Source: Patescibacteria group bacterium UBA6220
Lineage (GTDB): Bacteria > Patescibacteriota > Minisyncoccia > Minisyncoccales > Minisyncoccaceae
NCBI GenBank assembly: GCA_002421745.1
Contig: DISC01000003.1
Span: forward strand, 75,940-127,791
Direction: 5' to 3'
Length of the DNA: 51,852 nucleotides
The first letter of the stretch is position 1, and each line of letters starts with the position of its first letter. The notes below the pieces were generated by a model. It was given only the letters and a program-made list of their open reading frames with translations. It did no database searches and had not been told where the DNA came from. A program made the position numbers and the translations under genes. This document shows, one piece after another, positions 29,299-38,824 of the stretch.

Positions 29299-32156
29299 CG
29301 AACGAAGAAAAAACATTAGATTTTTGGAAAGAAAAAAACATTTTCCATAAATCAATTGAGAATAGAAAAAATGCTCCCTTTTATAGTTTTTATGATGGGC
29401 CGCCTTTTGCTACCGGAAAACCTCACTATGGGCATATTTTAGGAACCACTTTAAAAGATAGTGTTTTGAGATATTGGACTATGAAGGGTTATCAAGTTCC
29501 CAGGCGTGTAGGCTGGGATTGTCACGGTTTGCCGATTGAAAATTTGATTGAAAAAGAAATGGGCGTCAAAAATAAAAAAGAGATTGAAGAAATGGGTATT
29601 CAAAAATTTAATGATGCTTGTCGCGTTTCGGTTTTTACTTGCGTGTCTGATTTTGAAGAAACCCTACAAAGAGTGGGGCGTTGGGCGGACTATGAAGATG
29701 CTTATGCTACTTTGGAAAATAATTATATTGAATCTGTGTGGTGGGTATTAAAGCAGTTATGGAATAAAGATTTAGTAAAAAAGAATTACAGGGTTTCGCC
29801 TTATTGTCCTCGTTGCGGAACAACTTTGGCTAATTTTGAAGTTAACCAAGGCTACAAAGAAACCAAAGATATGTCTCTTTATGTGAAGTTTAAAATTAAG
29901 GATGCTCGATTTGAAGGAGTTAGTTTTTTGGTTTGGACAACTACTCCTTGGACTCTGCCAGGTAATGTGGCTTTAGCTGTTAATGCAGAAATGGATTATT
30001 GTGTTATTGAAAATGACGAAGAAAAATACATTTTAGCCAAAGAAAGATTATCAATAATCGAAGGAGAGTATAATGTAATTAATCAATTAAAAGGTAAAGA
30101 TTTGGTGGGTATAAAATATGAACCGATGTTTTCCTATTTAAAAGATTTGGAATTAGAAAATATTGATAAGGCTTTTCAAGTTTTGTCCGGAGAATTTGTG
30201 ACAGCTGAAGATGGCACGGGAATAGTACATATTAATCCTATGCATGGAGAAGAAGATTCTGCCCTTGGGCAAAAATGTAATTTACCTACCTATCATTTAG
30301 TAAACGAATTAGGCGAATTTAAAAATGAAGCCAATGAATTAAAAGGGTTGTCAACGAAAGATGCAAACAAAAAAATAACAGACGAGTTAAAAGAATTAAA
30401 TATTGTTTACAAGCAAGAATTAATAACGCACGATTATCCGCATTGCTGGAGGTGTGATTCGCCATTATTATATTATGCTATAGAAAGTTGGTATATTTTG
30501 GTAACAAAAATAAAAGAACAAATGATTGCCAATAACGAAAAGATTCATTGGGTACCTGGACATATCAAAGAGGGACGATTTGGTAAATGGATTGAAGGAG
30601 CCAGAGATTGGGATTTTGTTAGAAATAGATTTTGGGGAGCTCCAATTCCGATTTGGGAATGTGACAATTGTAAAGAAAAAATTTGCATAGGTAGTATTGA
30701 AGAATTAAACAAAGCAACAGTTGAAAAAAACAATTTAAAAGATTTGCATCGTCCTTATATTGATGAAATAAAATTAAAATGTGAAAAATGCGGAAATGAA
30801 ATGAGTAGGATTTCCGGAGTTTTTGATTGTTGGTTTGAATCGGGTTCTATGCCTTATGCTCAATGGCACTATCCTTTTGAGAATAAGGAGTTGGTAGAAA
30901 AAACCTATCCAGCTGATTTTATTGCCGAAGGGTTGGATCAAACCAGGGGTTGGTTTTATACTCTGCATGTTTTGGCTACAGCCTTAACTTTGGATGATAT
31001 TGGTTTGGGAAAAAATAAGCCAGCTTTTAAAAATGTAATTGTAAATGGGTTGGTTTTAGATGATAGAGGTAGAAAGCTTTCAAAGAAATTAAAAAATTAT
31101 CCAGACCCGCAAGTTGTTTTTGATAAATATGGAGCAGATGCTTTGCGATATTTTTTATTAGCTTCGACCAATATTGGAGAAGAATATCGTTTTTCTGAAG
31201 ATAAAGTAAAAGAGGTGTGGCGTAAGGTGATTGCAGGACTAAGCAATTGCTATGCTTTTTATGAAACTTATAAAGGAGATGTTAAACCAGCTGAGGGAAG
31301 AGATTCGGAAAATATTTTAGACAAGTGGATTATTTCCAAGTTGGAGAATTTAAACAAAGAAGTAGACAAATGGATGGGTAAATATGAACTAACTAAAGCG
31401 ACCAGATTATTCGGAGATTTTATTGATGATTTTTCCAATTGGCACATTCGACGTTCTAGGCGTAGATTTCAAAAACCGGAAACAAAAACAGAAAAAGAAG
31501 AAGCTGTTGCGGTTTTGCATTTTGTGTTATTGAAATTGATAAAATTAATGGCACCGTTTACTCCTTTTATCAGCGAAGAAATTTATCAAAAATTAAAAAA
31601 TAGTAATGATATGGAGAGTGTACATCTTTGCGATTATCCGACAGTAGATGAAACAGCTATTGACTTAGTATTAGAAAAAGAAATGGATGATATTAGAAAT
31701 ATCGTAAATTTAGCTTTGGCTGAGAGGCAAGTTCTGGCCATGAAAGTGCGACAGCCGCTAATGGAATTGAAAGTAAAAAATAAAGATTTAAATCAAGATT
31801 TATTTGCATTAATAGAAGACGAGATAAACGTAAAAAAAGTAAATTGTGATCCATTAATAGAAAAAGAAATTTGGTTAAATTCGGAAATTACTCCCGAACT
31901 AAAGGAAGAAGGGGAAGTGAGAGAAATTATTAGACAAATACAACAAATGAGAAAAGATTTGAAATTAAGTCCGGCAGACAAGATAAATATAGGCTATCAA
32001 AAATCGGATTTTTTTGATAAGATATTATTAGATAATAAACAATATATTCTCAAAGAAGTTTTAGCTGAAGATTTTGTTGCTGAAGAAAGATTTGGCAATG
32101 AAAAAGAAATAGACATTAATGGTAATAAAATTATTTTGGGAATAAAGATATTATAA
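29295..32156 (+). CDS. ileS: Isoleucyl-tRNA synthetase, eukaryote-like (type 2)
   Basis: A 953-residue class I synthetase. PPFATGKPHYGHILGTTLKD holds the HIGH motif (HYGH), VGWDCHGLPIE follows, and the editing domain contains FLVWTTTPWTLPGNVALAV. Zinc-type Cys pairs appear in CPRCG, CDNCKEK and CEKCGNE. The KMSKS loop reads GRKLSKKLKNYPDP (KLSKK). The GRKxSKxLKNYPDP setting is typical of the eukaryotic/archaeal-like IleS2 group, known to include mupirocin-tolerant enzymes; tolerance here would be inference. It overlaps the phosphatase gene by 4 bases and is followed 4 bases later by an unknown gene. Confidence 0.96.
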   Translation: MTNEEKTLDFWKEKNIFHKSIENRKNAPFYSFYDGPPFATGKPHYGHILGTTLKDSVLRYWTMKGYQVPRRVGWDCHGLPIENLIEKEMGVKNKKEIEEMGIQKFNDACRVSVFTCVSDFEETLQRVGRWADYEDAYATLENNYIESVWWVLKQLWNKDLVKKNYRVSPYCPRCGTTLANFEVNQGYKETKDMSLYVKFKIKDARFEGVSFLVWTTTPWTLPGNVALAVNAEMDYCVIENDEEKYILAKERLSIIEGEYNVINQLKGKDLVGIKYEPMFSYLKDLELENIDKAFQVLSGEFVTAEDGTGIVHINPMHGEEDSALGQKCNLPTYHLVNELGEFKNEANELKGLSTKDANKKITDELKELNIVYKQELITHDYPHCWRCDSPLLYYAIESWYILVTKIKEQMIANNEKIHWVPGHIKEGRFGKWIEGARDWDFVRNRFWGAPIPIWECDNCKEKICIGSIEELNKATVEKNNLKDLHRPYIDEIKLKCEKCGNEMSRISGVFDCWFESGSMPYAQWHYPFENKELVEKTYPADFIAEGLDQTRGWFYTLHVLATALTLDDIGLGKNKPAFKNVIVNGLVLDDRGRKLSKKLKNYPDPQVVFDKYGADALRYFLLASTNIGEEYRFSEDKVKEVWRKVIAGLSNCYAFYETYKGDVKPAEGRDSENILDKWIISKLENLNKEVDKWMGKYELTKATRLFGDFIDDFSNWHIRRSRRRFQKPETKTEKEEAVAVLHFVLLKLIKLMAPFTPFISEEIYQKLKNSNDMESVHLCDYPTVDETAIDLVLEKEMDDIRNIVNLALAERQVLAMKVRQPLMELKVKNKDLNQDLFALIEDEINVKKVNCDPLIEKEIWLNSEITPELKEEGEVREIIRQIQQMRKDLKLSPADKINIGYQKSDFFDKILLDNKQYILKEVLAEDFVAEERFGNEKEIDINGNKIILGIKIL

Positions 32157-32160
32157 AATC

Positions 32161-32766
32161 ATGGCATTACCAATTGAGAGACCATCAGCGAAATCTAATT
32201 TTAGTGCTTCACAAATGGGAAAAGAAAGGGTAGGTAAATATGGGCAGGATTTAAGTAGAAATAATTTAGCTGCAGAAAGAGATAGTTTGTTTAAAAATAA
32301 CGAGAATACAAATAGACCTAGAGGGACATCTCAGGATCCGACTTCAAGAATAAACAGTAGAGCAAAAGAAACAATTAATTATGTCAAAATGCCCAGCAGA
32401 GAAGAGCAGGTAGGGGCTCCAAAAACAGGACCCGAGTCTTATAGGGTTGGAAAATATGAAATCCCTCAAAGAAATTCAGTTTTTAAAAATGGTTATGCTC
32501 GGATAAGAGATGTAATGAAGAAAATAACTGGCAATGCAGAAGTCAATCGTACGGAAAAAAACTTTATGAATATTAAAAATATAAAAGCCAAAGAAAGACT
32601 TAACAAAGAATACGAAAACTTTTTGGAAAAGCATAAGGGTGGGACTTTTATAAAAGAAAAAGATGTTCAAAAAGAAATAAGAGACATGAACATAAAAGAA
32701 GTATATATGTCGGGAACGGAAAGAATCATAAAAGAAAAGTTTGAAGATAAATTAAAAGAATTATAA
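32161..32766 (+). CDS. Hypothetical basic, largely disordered protein
   Basis: A 201-residue protein rich in Lys, Arg, Asn and Ser. The first 110 residues have no predicted hydrophobic core; the last 80 (NRTEKNFMNIKNIKAKERLN, then KDVQKEIRDMNIKEVYMSG) look helical. There is no signal peptide or membrane segment. I do not recognise it. It is spaced 4 bases from ileS and 7 bases from the following surface protein, so it is probably cotranscribed. Confidence 0.6.
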   Translation: MALPIERPSAKSNFSASQMGKERVGKYGQDLSRNNLAAERDSLFKNNENTNRPRGTSQDPTSRINSRAKETINYVKMPSREEQVGAPKTGPESYRVGKYEIPQRNSVFKNGYARIRDVMKKITGNAEVNRTEKNFMNIKNIKAKERLNKEYENFLEKHKGGTFIKEKDVQKEIRDMNIKEVYMSGTERIIKEKFEDKLKEL

Positions 32767-32773
32767 TTATAAA

Positions 32774-34402
32774 ATGAAATTTAACAAAAAGATTTTTATT
32801 ATTATTAGCTTGATTGCGTTGGTGGGGGTTGCAGCTTTTTATTGGCAAAATTTATCTTATTCAAAACAAGCTTTAAAATTGGAAATTTTGGGACCAGACA
32901 AGGCTGATATGGGACAAAGCTTGGAATATACGGTAAAATTTAAAAATAACGGAGAGGTTAGATTAACTAATCCAGATTTGTTTTTTCAGTTTCCGGATGG
33001 TGCACTCTTGGAAGATAATCAACAAAAAGTAATGCATTTGGATTCAGAAGATTTAGGCGGAGATATTTATCCGGGAGAAGAAAGATCTTTTAAATTTAGC
33101 ACTCGACTTTTGGGAAAAGAAAATGAAACCAAGCAGATGATGGCCAGAATGAGTTTTCAGCCCGCTGGATTAAAAACTACTAACGAAGTTAAAACTACTT
33201 TTACTACTATTTTAGGTAAGGTGCCGATTAATTTATTGATTGAAATGTCAGACCAGGCTGCGGCTGGTAAAGCTTTAACTATTAGAATTAATTATTCTTC
33301 TAATGTGCCATATCCTTTAAGAGATTTGACCTGTAAGATGGATTTGCCGACGGATTTTACTTTACAATATTCTAATCCCAAAGGATTGGATAATCAATGG
33401 GATATACCAATTTTAAATGAAGCAGGTGCTGGTAGAATAGAATTATCAGGAATTTTAAATGGACAAGCTAACGATCAAAAGGTTTTTAAAGCACAGATTG
33501 GAATTTGGCAGAATGGTAGCTTTATTGTATTGAAAGATACGGTCAGGGGAGTGCAAATTATCGCTCCATCAGTTTATATAACGCAAAAAATAAATAATAG
33601 CGATACTTATGTTGCAAGTAGTGGAGATCAACTTCATTATGAAATAAATTTTTTGAATACAGGAACGCAGCCTATGCAAAATTTGGTTTTGATCAGTCGA
33701 CTGAATAGTTCCAATATTGACCTGAACTCTATCAAGGTTCCGGAAGGTTCTTATCAACAAGGAGATAATTCTATTATTTGGGATAGTTCTAAAATTCCGG
33801 AGTTGCAATACCTGGACGTTGGGCAACAAGGTAAGGTAGAGTTTTGGGTAGATCTTAATAATCGATGGATGATGAAAAGTTTGGCTGATAAAAATCCAGT
33901 TATAACAAACAGAGTGACTATCGGTTCAACCAATCAGTCCTTTTTAACTAAAATAAATTCTTCACTAGTAGTTGAACAAAAAATTTATAATATTAATCAG
34001 TATTTTACTAACTCTGGACCATATCCATTAGAAATAGGTAGAAAAACTTATTTAACCGTAGAATGGAAAGCTAAAAATTATTATAATGATATTGAGGGAG
34101 CTCAAATGAGAGCTGTATTATCGCCTAATGTTAGTTTTGAAAATCAAATTTGGCCAAGCGAGGCAAAAATAACTTATGATGAAAATACCCGAGAAGTGTT
34201 TTGTGATATTGGTAGTTTGCCAGCTGGAACAGGACTGTTAAACGATTCAATAATTTGCGCTTTTCAAGTTTCAGTAATACCCGAATTAGCGGAAGACACT
34301 TTGATTGTAGGTAGTGTACAAATAACGGGCAATGATCAATGGACAGGCAAGCAATTGCAATCAGTAACCGAACCAATCTACGCATTAACTGTAATACAAT
34401 AA
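32774..34402 (+). CDS. Anchored surface protein with DUF11/CARDB-like beta repeats
   Basis: A 542-residue protein. Residues 7-24 are one hydrophobic helix after a basic start, so the rest is exported and anchored. It contains at least three Ig-like beta modules with the DUF11/CARDB pattern: YTVKFKNNGEVRLTNPDLFF, then YVASSGDQLHYEINFLNTGT followed by NLVLISRLNSSNIDL, and RKTYLTVEWKAKNYYNDIEG. The role is unknown; such proteins often form stalks or bind partners at the surface. The neighbouring gene encodes another anchored protein. Confidence 0.65.
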   Translation: MKFNKKIFIIISLIALVGVAAFYWQNLSYSKQALKLEILGPDKADMGQSLEYTVKFKNNGEVRLTNPDLFFQFPDGALLEDNQQKVMHLDSEDLGGDIYPGEERSFKFSTRLLGKENETKQMMARMSFQPAGLKTTNEVKTTFTTILGKVPINLLIEMSDQAAAGKALTIRINYSSNVPYPLRDLTCKMDLPTDFTLQYSNPKGLDNQWDIPILNEAGAGRIELSGILNGQANDQKVFKAQIGIWQNGSFIVLKDTVRGVQIIAPSVYITQKINNSDTYVASSGDQLHYEINFLNTGTQPMQNLVLISRLNSSNIDLNSIKVPEGSYQQGDNSIIWDSSKIPELQYLDVGQQGKVEFWVDLNNRWMMKSLADKNPVITNRVTIGSTNQSFLTKINSSLVVEQKIYNINQYFTNSGPYPLEIGRKTYLTVEWKAKNYYNDIEGAQMRAVLSPNVSFENQIWPSEAKITYDENTREVFCDIGSLPAGTGLLNDSIICAFQVSVIPELAEDTLIVGSVQITGNDQWTGKQLQSVTEPIYALTVIQ

Positions 34403-34409
34403 TCAAAGC

Positions 34410-34808
34410 ATGGGCATTCAAGATAAGGGGCGTTTATTTAAGGGATTGGCCGTATTAATTGTTTTTGGTTTTTCTGTTTTAATGCCGATTCTTATTTCTA
34501 ATGAATTGAGAAAATCAGGCATGAATCTTTTGATTAGGCAAGATTTGGAAACAATTAGCAATTGGGGGTTTTTGTATAAAATTAATAAAGGAGACTATAA
34601 GGGGTTGGAATTTTATTTTGAAATAGTAAAGAAAAAAAAAGACATTCAAGACAAGGGAGGCAGTGTGGAAATTTTTGTTAGCAAAGACGGAGAAAAATAT
34701 TGTGCAAAAGTAATGATTTTTTCTAAAGACTTATGGTGTATTGATAGTCATGGTTATTCGGGAAAAATAACAAATAATTGTTATTCGGAAAGTTTTTATT
34801 GTAAATAA
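34410..34808 (+). CDS. Anchored protein with pilin-like C-terminus
   Basis: A 132-residue protein with one membrane segment (about residues 11-30). The C-terminal KYCAKVMIFSKDLWCIDSHGYSG, with later Cys residues, recalls the WCVDSTGxxG ending of type IV pilin-like proteins. However, the N-terminal leader lacks the FTLxE motif, so prepilin peptidase processing is not supported. It could be a minor pilin-related or surface protein. It lies 7 bases after the DUF11-like gene. Confidence 0.5.
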   Translation: MGIQDKGRLFKGLAVLIVFGFSVLMPILISNELRKSGMNLLIRQDLETISNWGFLYKINKGDYKGLEFYFEIVKKKKDIQDKGGSVEIFVSKDGEKYCAKVMIFSKDLWCIDSHGYSGKITNNCYSESFYCK

Positions 34809-34912
34809 TCTATTGGTATTTTTATATTTATTACAACTTTTGATAAAGCTGCTTTTTTAATTTGTCTTTATTGAATAAAGCTAATTCATGGTTCGAAGTT
34901 TTATTTGGGCGG

Positions 34913-34940
34913 TTGCGAAAGGCGGGAAATGTGCTAAAAT
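34913..34940 (+). promoter_or_regulatory. Promoter of glyQS
   Basis: TTGCGA (34913-34918) is followed after 16 bp by TAAAAT (34935-34940), which is preceded by TGC as in an extended -10. The 5' UTR would be about 30 bases. The 168-base gap 34809-34976 shows nothing else clear. Confidence 0.6.
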
Positions 34941-34976
34941 CAAGCTAAAGATCAATAAAAAACTATATTTAAAGAT

Positions 34977-36374
34977 ATGGAAGAAAATTTAGATAAAATT
35001 GTTTCGTTTTGCAAAAGAAAGGGTTTTGTTTTTCAGTCATCGGAAATTTATGGTGGTTTTGCCGCAGTTTATGATTATGGACATTATGGTAATTTACTTA
35101 AAAATAATATTCGTGATGCTTGGTTGAAGCACATGGTACAATTAAGGAGAGATGTTGTTAGTTTGGATTCTGCGATTTTTATGCATCCTACCACATGGGA
35201 AGCTTCTGGACACATAGATAGTTTTGATGATCCACAGATAGATTGTAAAAAATGTAAAAATCGTATGCGAGCTGATCACGTACTGGAGTTATTTGGTATT
35301 GATGCAGACAAAGCTTCTTTGGATTTTGTTAATATTGAATTGAGCAAATTAAGAGAGTTGGGTAAATTAAAATGTCAATCTTGTGGGTCAACCGATTTAA
35401 CTGAAGCTAAAAGATTTTCTTTAATGGTAAAATCTAATCTGGGCTCACCAACTGATTCTTTGAACGAGGCGGAAGTGGTTTATTTGCGCCCAGAAACTTG
35501 TGGGGGTATTTATTTGAACTATAAAAATATATTAGATTCCTTGCGCATAAAAATACCTTTTGGTATTGCTCAAATAGGTAAGGCTTTTCGAAATGAAATC
35601 GTGGCGCGTCAGTTTATTTTTAGAACTCGAGAATTTGAACAAATGGAGATGCAGTATTTTTTACGACCAGAAGAAATGAAACAAAAATACGAAGAATGGC
35701 GAGAGACGCGTTTTAAATGGTATTTGAATTATGGGATTGAAGAAAAAGATATTCGATGGCATAAGCACGAAAAATTAGCTCATTATGCTTCAGAAGCTTA
35801 TGACATTGAGTATAATTACAAATTTCTTAATGGTTTTAAAGAAGTAGAAGGAATTCATGCCCGTGGCGATTGGGATTTAACTCAGCACGCAAAATTTTCT
35901 GGAACAGATTTATCCTATTTTGATGAAAAAACAGGAGAAAAGTTTATTCCGCATATAATGGAAACATCGGCTGGATTAAATAGAATGTTTCTTATGTTTT
36001 TGGATAAAGCTTATAGTGAAGAAGAAGTAAATGGAGAAACAAGAGTTGTTTTAAAATTAGACAAACGATTAGCTCCCATTAAAATTGCTATTTTTCCGCT
36101 AGCCAAAAATAAACAACCTTTAGTAGACAAAGCCAAGGAGGTGTTTGATATGTTAGCTGTTAATTTTATGTGTGAATTTGATGATAGTGGTAATATTGGA
36201 AAAAGTTATCGACGTCAGGACGAAATAGGTACACCTTATTGCGTGACTATTGATTTTGATACTATTGAAAAAGAAGAAAACACGGTAACAGTTAGAGATA
36301 GAGACACTATGAATCAAGAGAGAGTGGCAATTTCAGAACTTTCAAGCTATTTTATAAAGAAATTTACTATATAA
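34977..36374 (+). CDS. glyQS: Glycyl-tRNA synthetase, single-chain class II type
   Basis: A 465-residue protein. RKGFVFQSSEIYGGFAAVYDYGHYGNLLKNNI is the start of the homodimeric GlyRS. VYLRPETCGGIYLNYKN (motif 2 entry), FGIAQIGKAFRNEI, FRTREFEQMEMQYF and HIMETSAGLNRMFL (motif 3 region) are conserved. Two Cys pairs, CKKCKNRM and CQSCGS, suggest a zinc site. The C-terminal anticodon domain ends with RDRDTMNQERVAI. It is a single gene with its own promoter. Confidence 0.97.
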   Translation: MEENLDKIVSFCKRKGFVFQSSEIYGGFAAVYDYGHYGNLLKNNIRDAWLKHMVQLRRDVVSLDSAIFMHPTTWEASGHIDSFDDPQIDCKKCKNRMRADHVLELFGIDADKASLDFVNIELSKLRELGKLKCQSCGSTDLTEAKRFSLMVKSNLGSPTDSLNEAEVVYLRPETCGGIYLNYKNILDSLRIKIPFGIAQIGKAFRNEIVARQFIFRTREFEQMEMQYFLRPEEMKQKYEEWRETRFKWYLNYGIEEKDIRWHKHEKLAHYASEAYDIEYNYKFLNGFKEVEGIHARGDWDLTQHAKFSGTDLSYFDEKTGEKFIPHIMETSAGLNRMFLMFLDKAYSEEEVNGETRVVLKLDKRLAPIKIAIFPLAKNKQPLVDKAKEVFDMLAVNFMCEFDDSGNIGKSYRRQDEIGTPYCVTIDFDTIEKEENTVTVRDRDTMNQERVAISELSSYFIKKFTI

Positions 36375-36376
36375 AA

Positions 36377-36402
36377 ATAACGTTTTTTTAAAGTTATTTT
36401 AC
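36377..36402 (+). terminator. Possible terminator after glyQS
   Basis: AAATAAC pairs with GTTATTT around a T-rich loop directly downstream of the stop; the trailing T run is only the arm itself. Confidence 0.45.
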
Positions 36403-36447
36403 AAATCAAGCTTGGATAAATATAAATTAATCTAGCAAAATAAAAAT

Positions 36448-37566
36448 ATGATTAATAGATTTCCTTTTACGTTTAGAGTCATTCTTCCTGTGGTTGGGTG
36501 GGGATTTTTATGTAGTTTTTTTGCATATGTTTTAATTATGACAACTGCCGGGTTTAATGATAAACAGGGTTATTTTTTCTCGCTTTTTGTTTTTGTGTTA
36601 TTAATAATTATTGCTTTGGTAACAGTTATTTTATCTGGTACGTCTTTTTTAAGTTCGCATGAAGCTAAAAGTCTTAATGAAAACATTGTTGGTCGAGAAG
36701 TACGTCAAGATTTAAAATTGGAGCAAGCTAAGGAAACTTTTTATTCCTTGGTTCATTTTTGTAGGAATATATTCACTTCCATAATTTGGGGAGGTCTTTT
36801 ATTGTCGGTAATTATAACAGTAGTTATGAATATTTGGCAAAAAATAGACTTACAGAGTAGTTTAATAATTTTGTCTGGTGGCGTAATTGCAACTGTCTTA
36901 TTGGCTGTATTTTCTTCTTTTTTTTCTGAACAAGTAACTTTTTTACCAATTAAAGCCTGTCGAAAAAAAATAGCAGAAGAAGAGGGTATTGTTCCTGATA
37001 TTAATTTTGATAGCATTGGTTCGAAGTTTTATTTTTTATTTTTGTTTCCAATCCTTACAACCATTATAGTTTTAGTTTGTGTTTTTCCTTTTAGTCCCAA
37101 TATCGCTCTTTTGTCGGTAATTGGCATTGTTATGGTTTTGATAATTGATAGGGTTTTGTTTGTTTATATCTCTAAGTCTTTTTTTGAAGCGGATGGTTTT
37201 ATTAAAGGAGTAGCTAATGGAGAAAGAAATATTTTTACTACAGGAAGTGTAGATAAAGAGTTTGTTAATTTGATAGACAATCTAAATCAAGCCAGTAAAG
37301 AGTTGGAGGAATCTAGAAAAGAATCAGAAAGAACTAAGAAACAAATGGAAAATAGAGTGGATGAACTGGAAAAGTTTTTTGATTTAACTGTAAATAGAGA
37401 AATCAAAATGGTTGATTTAAAAAAAGAAATAAAAAGATTAGAAGAAAAACAAAAAACTGCAAGAAAAAAAATTAATTCTTTTTCAGTTAAGAGTAAAAAA
37501 AAGAGCAAAGATACTTTTTCTAAAATCGCTGAAGTCAAAATAGATGAAATCAAAAAAGAACTATAA
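36448..37566 (+). CDS. Membrane protein with cytoplasmic coiled coil, sensor-like without output domain
   Basis: A 372-residue protein with about six hydrophobic segments in the first 245 residues. A HAMP-like linker (ADGFIKGVANGERNIFTTGS) and a long coiled coil (about 280-345) follow. NRVDELEKFFDLTVNREIKMVDLKKEIKRLEEK recalls the linker seen before PAS or kinase domains in Patescibacteria sensors, but no kinase, cyclase or methyl-accepting domain follows; the protein ends with a basic tail. It may pass a signal to a partner or be a remnant. Its end overlaps the M16 peptidase start by 23 bases. Confidence 0.55.
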   Translation: MINRFPFTFRVILPVVGWGFLCSFFAYVLIMTTAGFNDKQGYFFSLFVFVLLIIIALVTVILSGTSFLSSHEAKSLNENIVGREVRQDLKLEQAKETFYSLVHFCRNIFTSIIWGGLLLSVIITVVMNIWQKIDLQSSLIILSGGVIATVLLAVFSSFFSEQVTFLPIKACRKKIAEEEGIVPDINFDSIGSKFYFLFLFPILTTIIVLVCVFPFSPNIALLSVIGIVMVLIIDRVLFVYISKSFFEADGFIKGVANGERNIFTTGSVDKEFVNLIDNLNQASKELEESRKESERTKKQMENRVDELEKFFDLTVNREIKMVDLKKEIKRLEEKQKTARKKINSFSVKSKKKSKDTFSKIAEVKIDEIKKEL

Positions 37567-38824
37567 AAAGATAGTCTTAAAAAACGGACTAAGAATAATC
37601 ACTATACCACAAAAAGAAACAAGAGCTGTGACTATACTGGTTTTGGTTGGGACTGGTTCAAAATACGAAACTAAGGAAATCTCTGGCATCTCTCACTTTG
37701 TGGAGCATATGTTTTTTAAGGGAACAGCCAAAAGAAAAAACACTAAAGAAATAGCGGATTTTTTAGATAAATTGGGTGGAGAGTATGATGGCTTTACGGG
37801 CGAAGAATACACTGGCTATTCGGCTAAAATTGATGCAATTCATTTTGATAAAGCCTTGGATTGGATTTCAGATATTTTTTTAAATTCAAAATTATCCGAA
37901 GTTGATATAGAAAAAGAAAGAGGGGTTATTATTGAAGAGATAAAAATGCATCAAGATAATGCAATGAGGCATATTCACCAAGTTTGGTCAGAATTGCTTT
38001 ATGGCGATCAGCCGGCAGGTTGGAATTTGGCTGGAAGCAAAGAAAGTGTTTCTAAAATTAATAGAGTTGATATGTTGCGATATCTTAATTCGCAATATGT
38101 GGCTAAAAATACGGTAATTTGTGTAGCCGGCAGTATTAATGAAAAGGAAGTTGTAAAAAAGGTAGAAAAATATTTTGCAAAAATCAAAACAAGTGATTCA
38201 AAAAAACAGCTAGACGTAATAGATTTTCAAGATAGTCCCCAAATAAAATTGCATTATAAAGACGTCGAGCAGTCTAATTTAATTTTGGGCGTACGAAGTT
38301 ATAATGCTTTTCATTCAGATAGATATGCCTTGCGCTTATTGGCAATAATTCTTGGTGGAACAATGGGTTCGCGTCTATCAGTCGAAGTGCGAGAAAAAAT
38401 GGGAGCTGCTTATTATGTAGCAACGCATAGTGAAGACGATACTAATACCGGATATTTTGCTACTTTTGCTGGAGTAGATGATACAAAATTAGAAAAAGTT
38501 ATTACAGTGATTTTAAAAGAATATAAAAGAGTTGCAAAAGAAAAAATTAGCGCTGAAGAACTTAAAAAAGCTAAAGATTATATTAAAGGAAGAATAGTTT
38601 TAGGATTAGAATCTTCAGATGCTAAAGCTTCTTTTTATGCTAACCAAGAGTTGTTAAAAAACAATATTCTTTCTCAAGAAGAGATTTTTGAAAAAATTGA
38701 CAAAGTAACAACAAAAGATATACAAAGAGTAGCGCAAGATATTTTTAAAACCAATAGGTTAAATTTGGCTATGATAACTAGATTTAAAGAAGAAAATAAT
38801 TTTAAAAAATTATTAAAAATATGA
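37544..38824 (+). CDS. M16 family zinc metallopeptidase
   Basis: A 426-residue protein. ISHFVEHMFFKGTAKR contains the inverted zinc motif HxxEH (His, Glu and His all present) and EIADFLDKLGGEYDGFTGEEYTGY follows. The third ligand Glu is in DIEKERGVIIEEIKMH. The second half, with LRLLAIILGGTMGSRLSVEVREKMGAAYYV, is the typical inactive M16 lobe. Single-chain size matches the bacterial processing-peptidase-like group. It overlaps both neighbours (23 and 4 bases), so it belongs to an operon with the sensor-like protein and the AI-2E-type permease. Confidence 0.93.
   Translation: MKSKKNYKKIVLKNGLRIITIPQKETRAVTILVLVGTGSKYETKEISGISHFVEHMFFKGTAKRKNTKEIADFLDKLGGEYDGFTGEEYTGYSAKIDAIHFDKALDWISDIFLNSKLSEVDIEKERGVIIEEIKMHQDNAMRHIHQVWSELLYGDQPAGWNLAGSKESVSKINRVDMLRYLNSQYVAKNTVICVAGSINEKEVVKKVEKYFAKIKTSDSKKQLDVIDFQDSPQIKLHYKDVEQSNLILGVRSYNAFHSDRYALRLLAIILGGTMGSRLSVEVREKMGAAYYVATHSEDDTNTGYFATFAGVDDTKLEKVITVILKEYKRVAKEKISAEELKKAKDYIKGRIVLGLESSDAKASFYANQELLKNNILSQEEIFEKIDKVTTKDIQRVAQDIFKTNRLNLAMITRFKEENNFKKLLKI

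Noticed and set aside
34410..34808. Type IV pilin
   Set aside because: The C-terminus is pilin-like but the N-terminus lacks the FTLxE processing motif, so I call it only pilin-like at its end.
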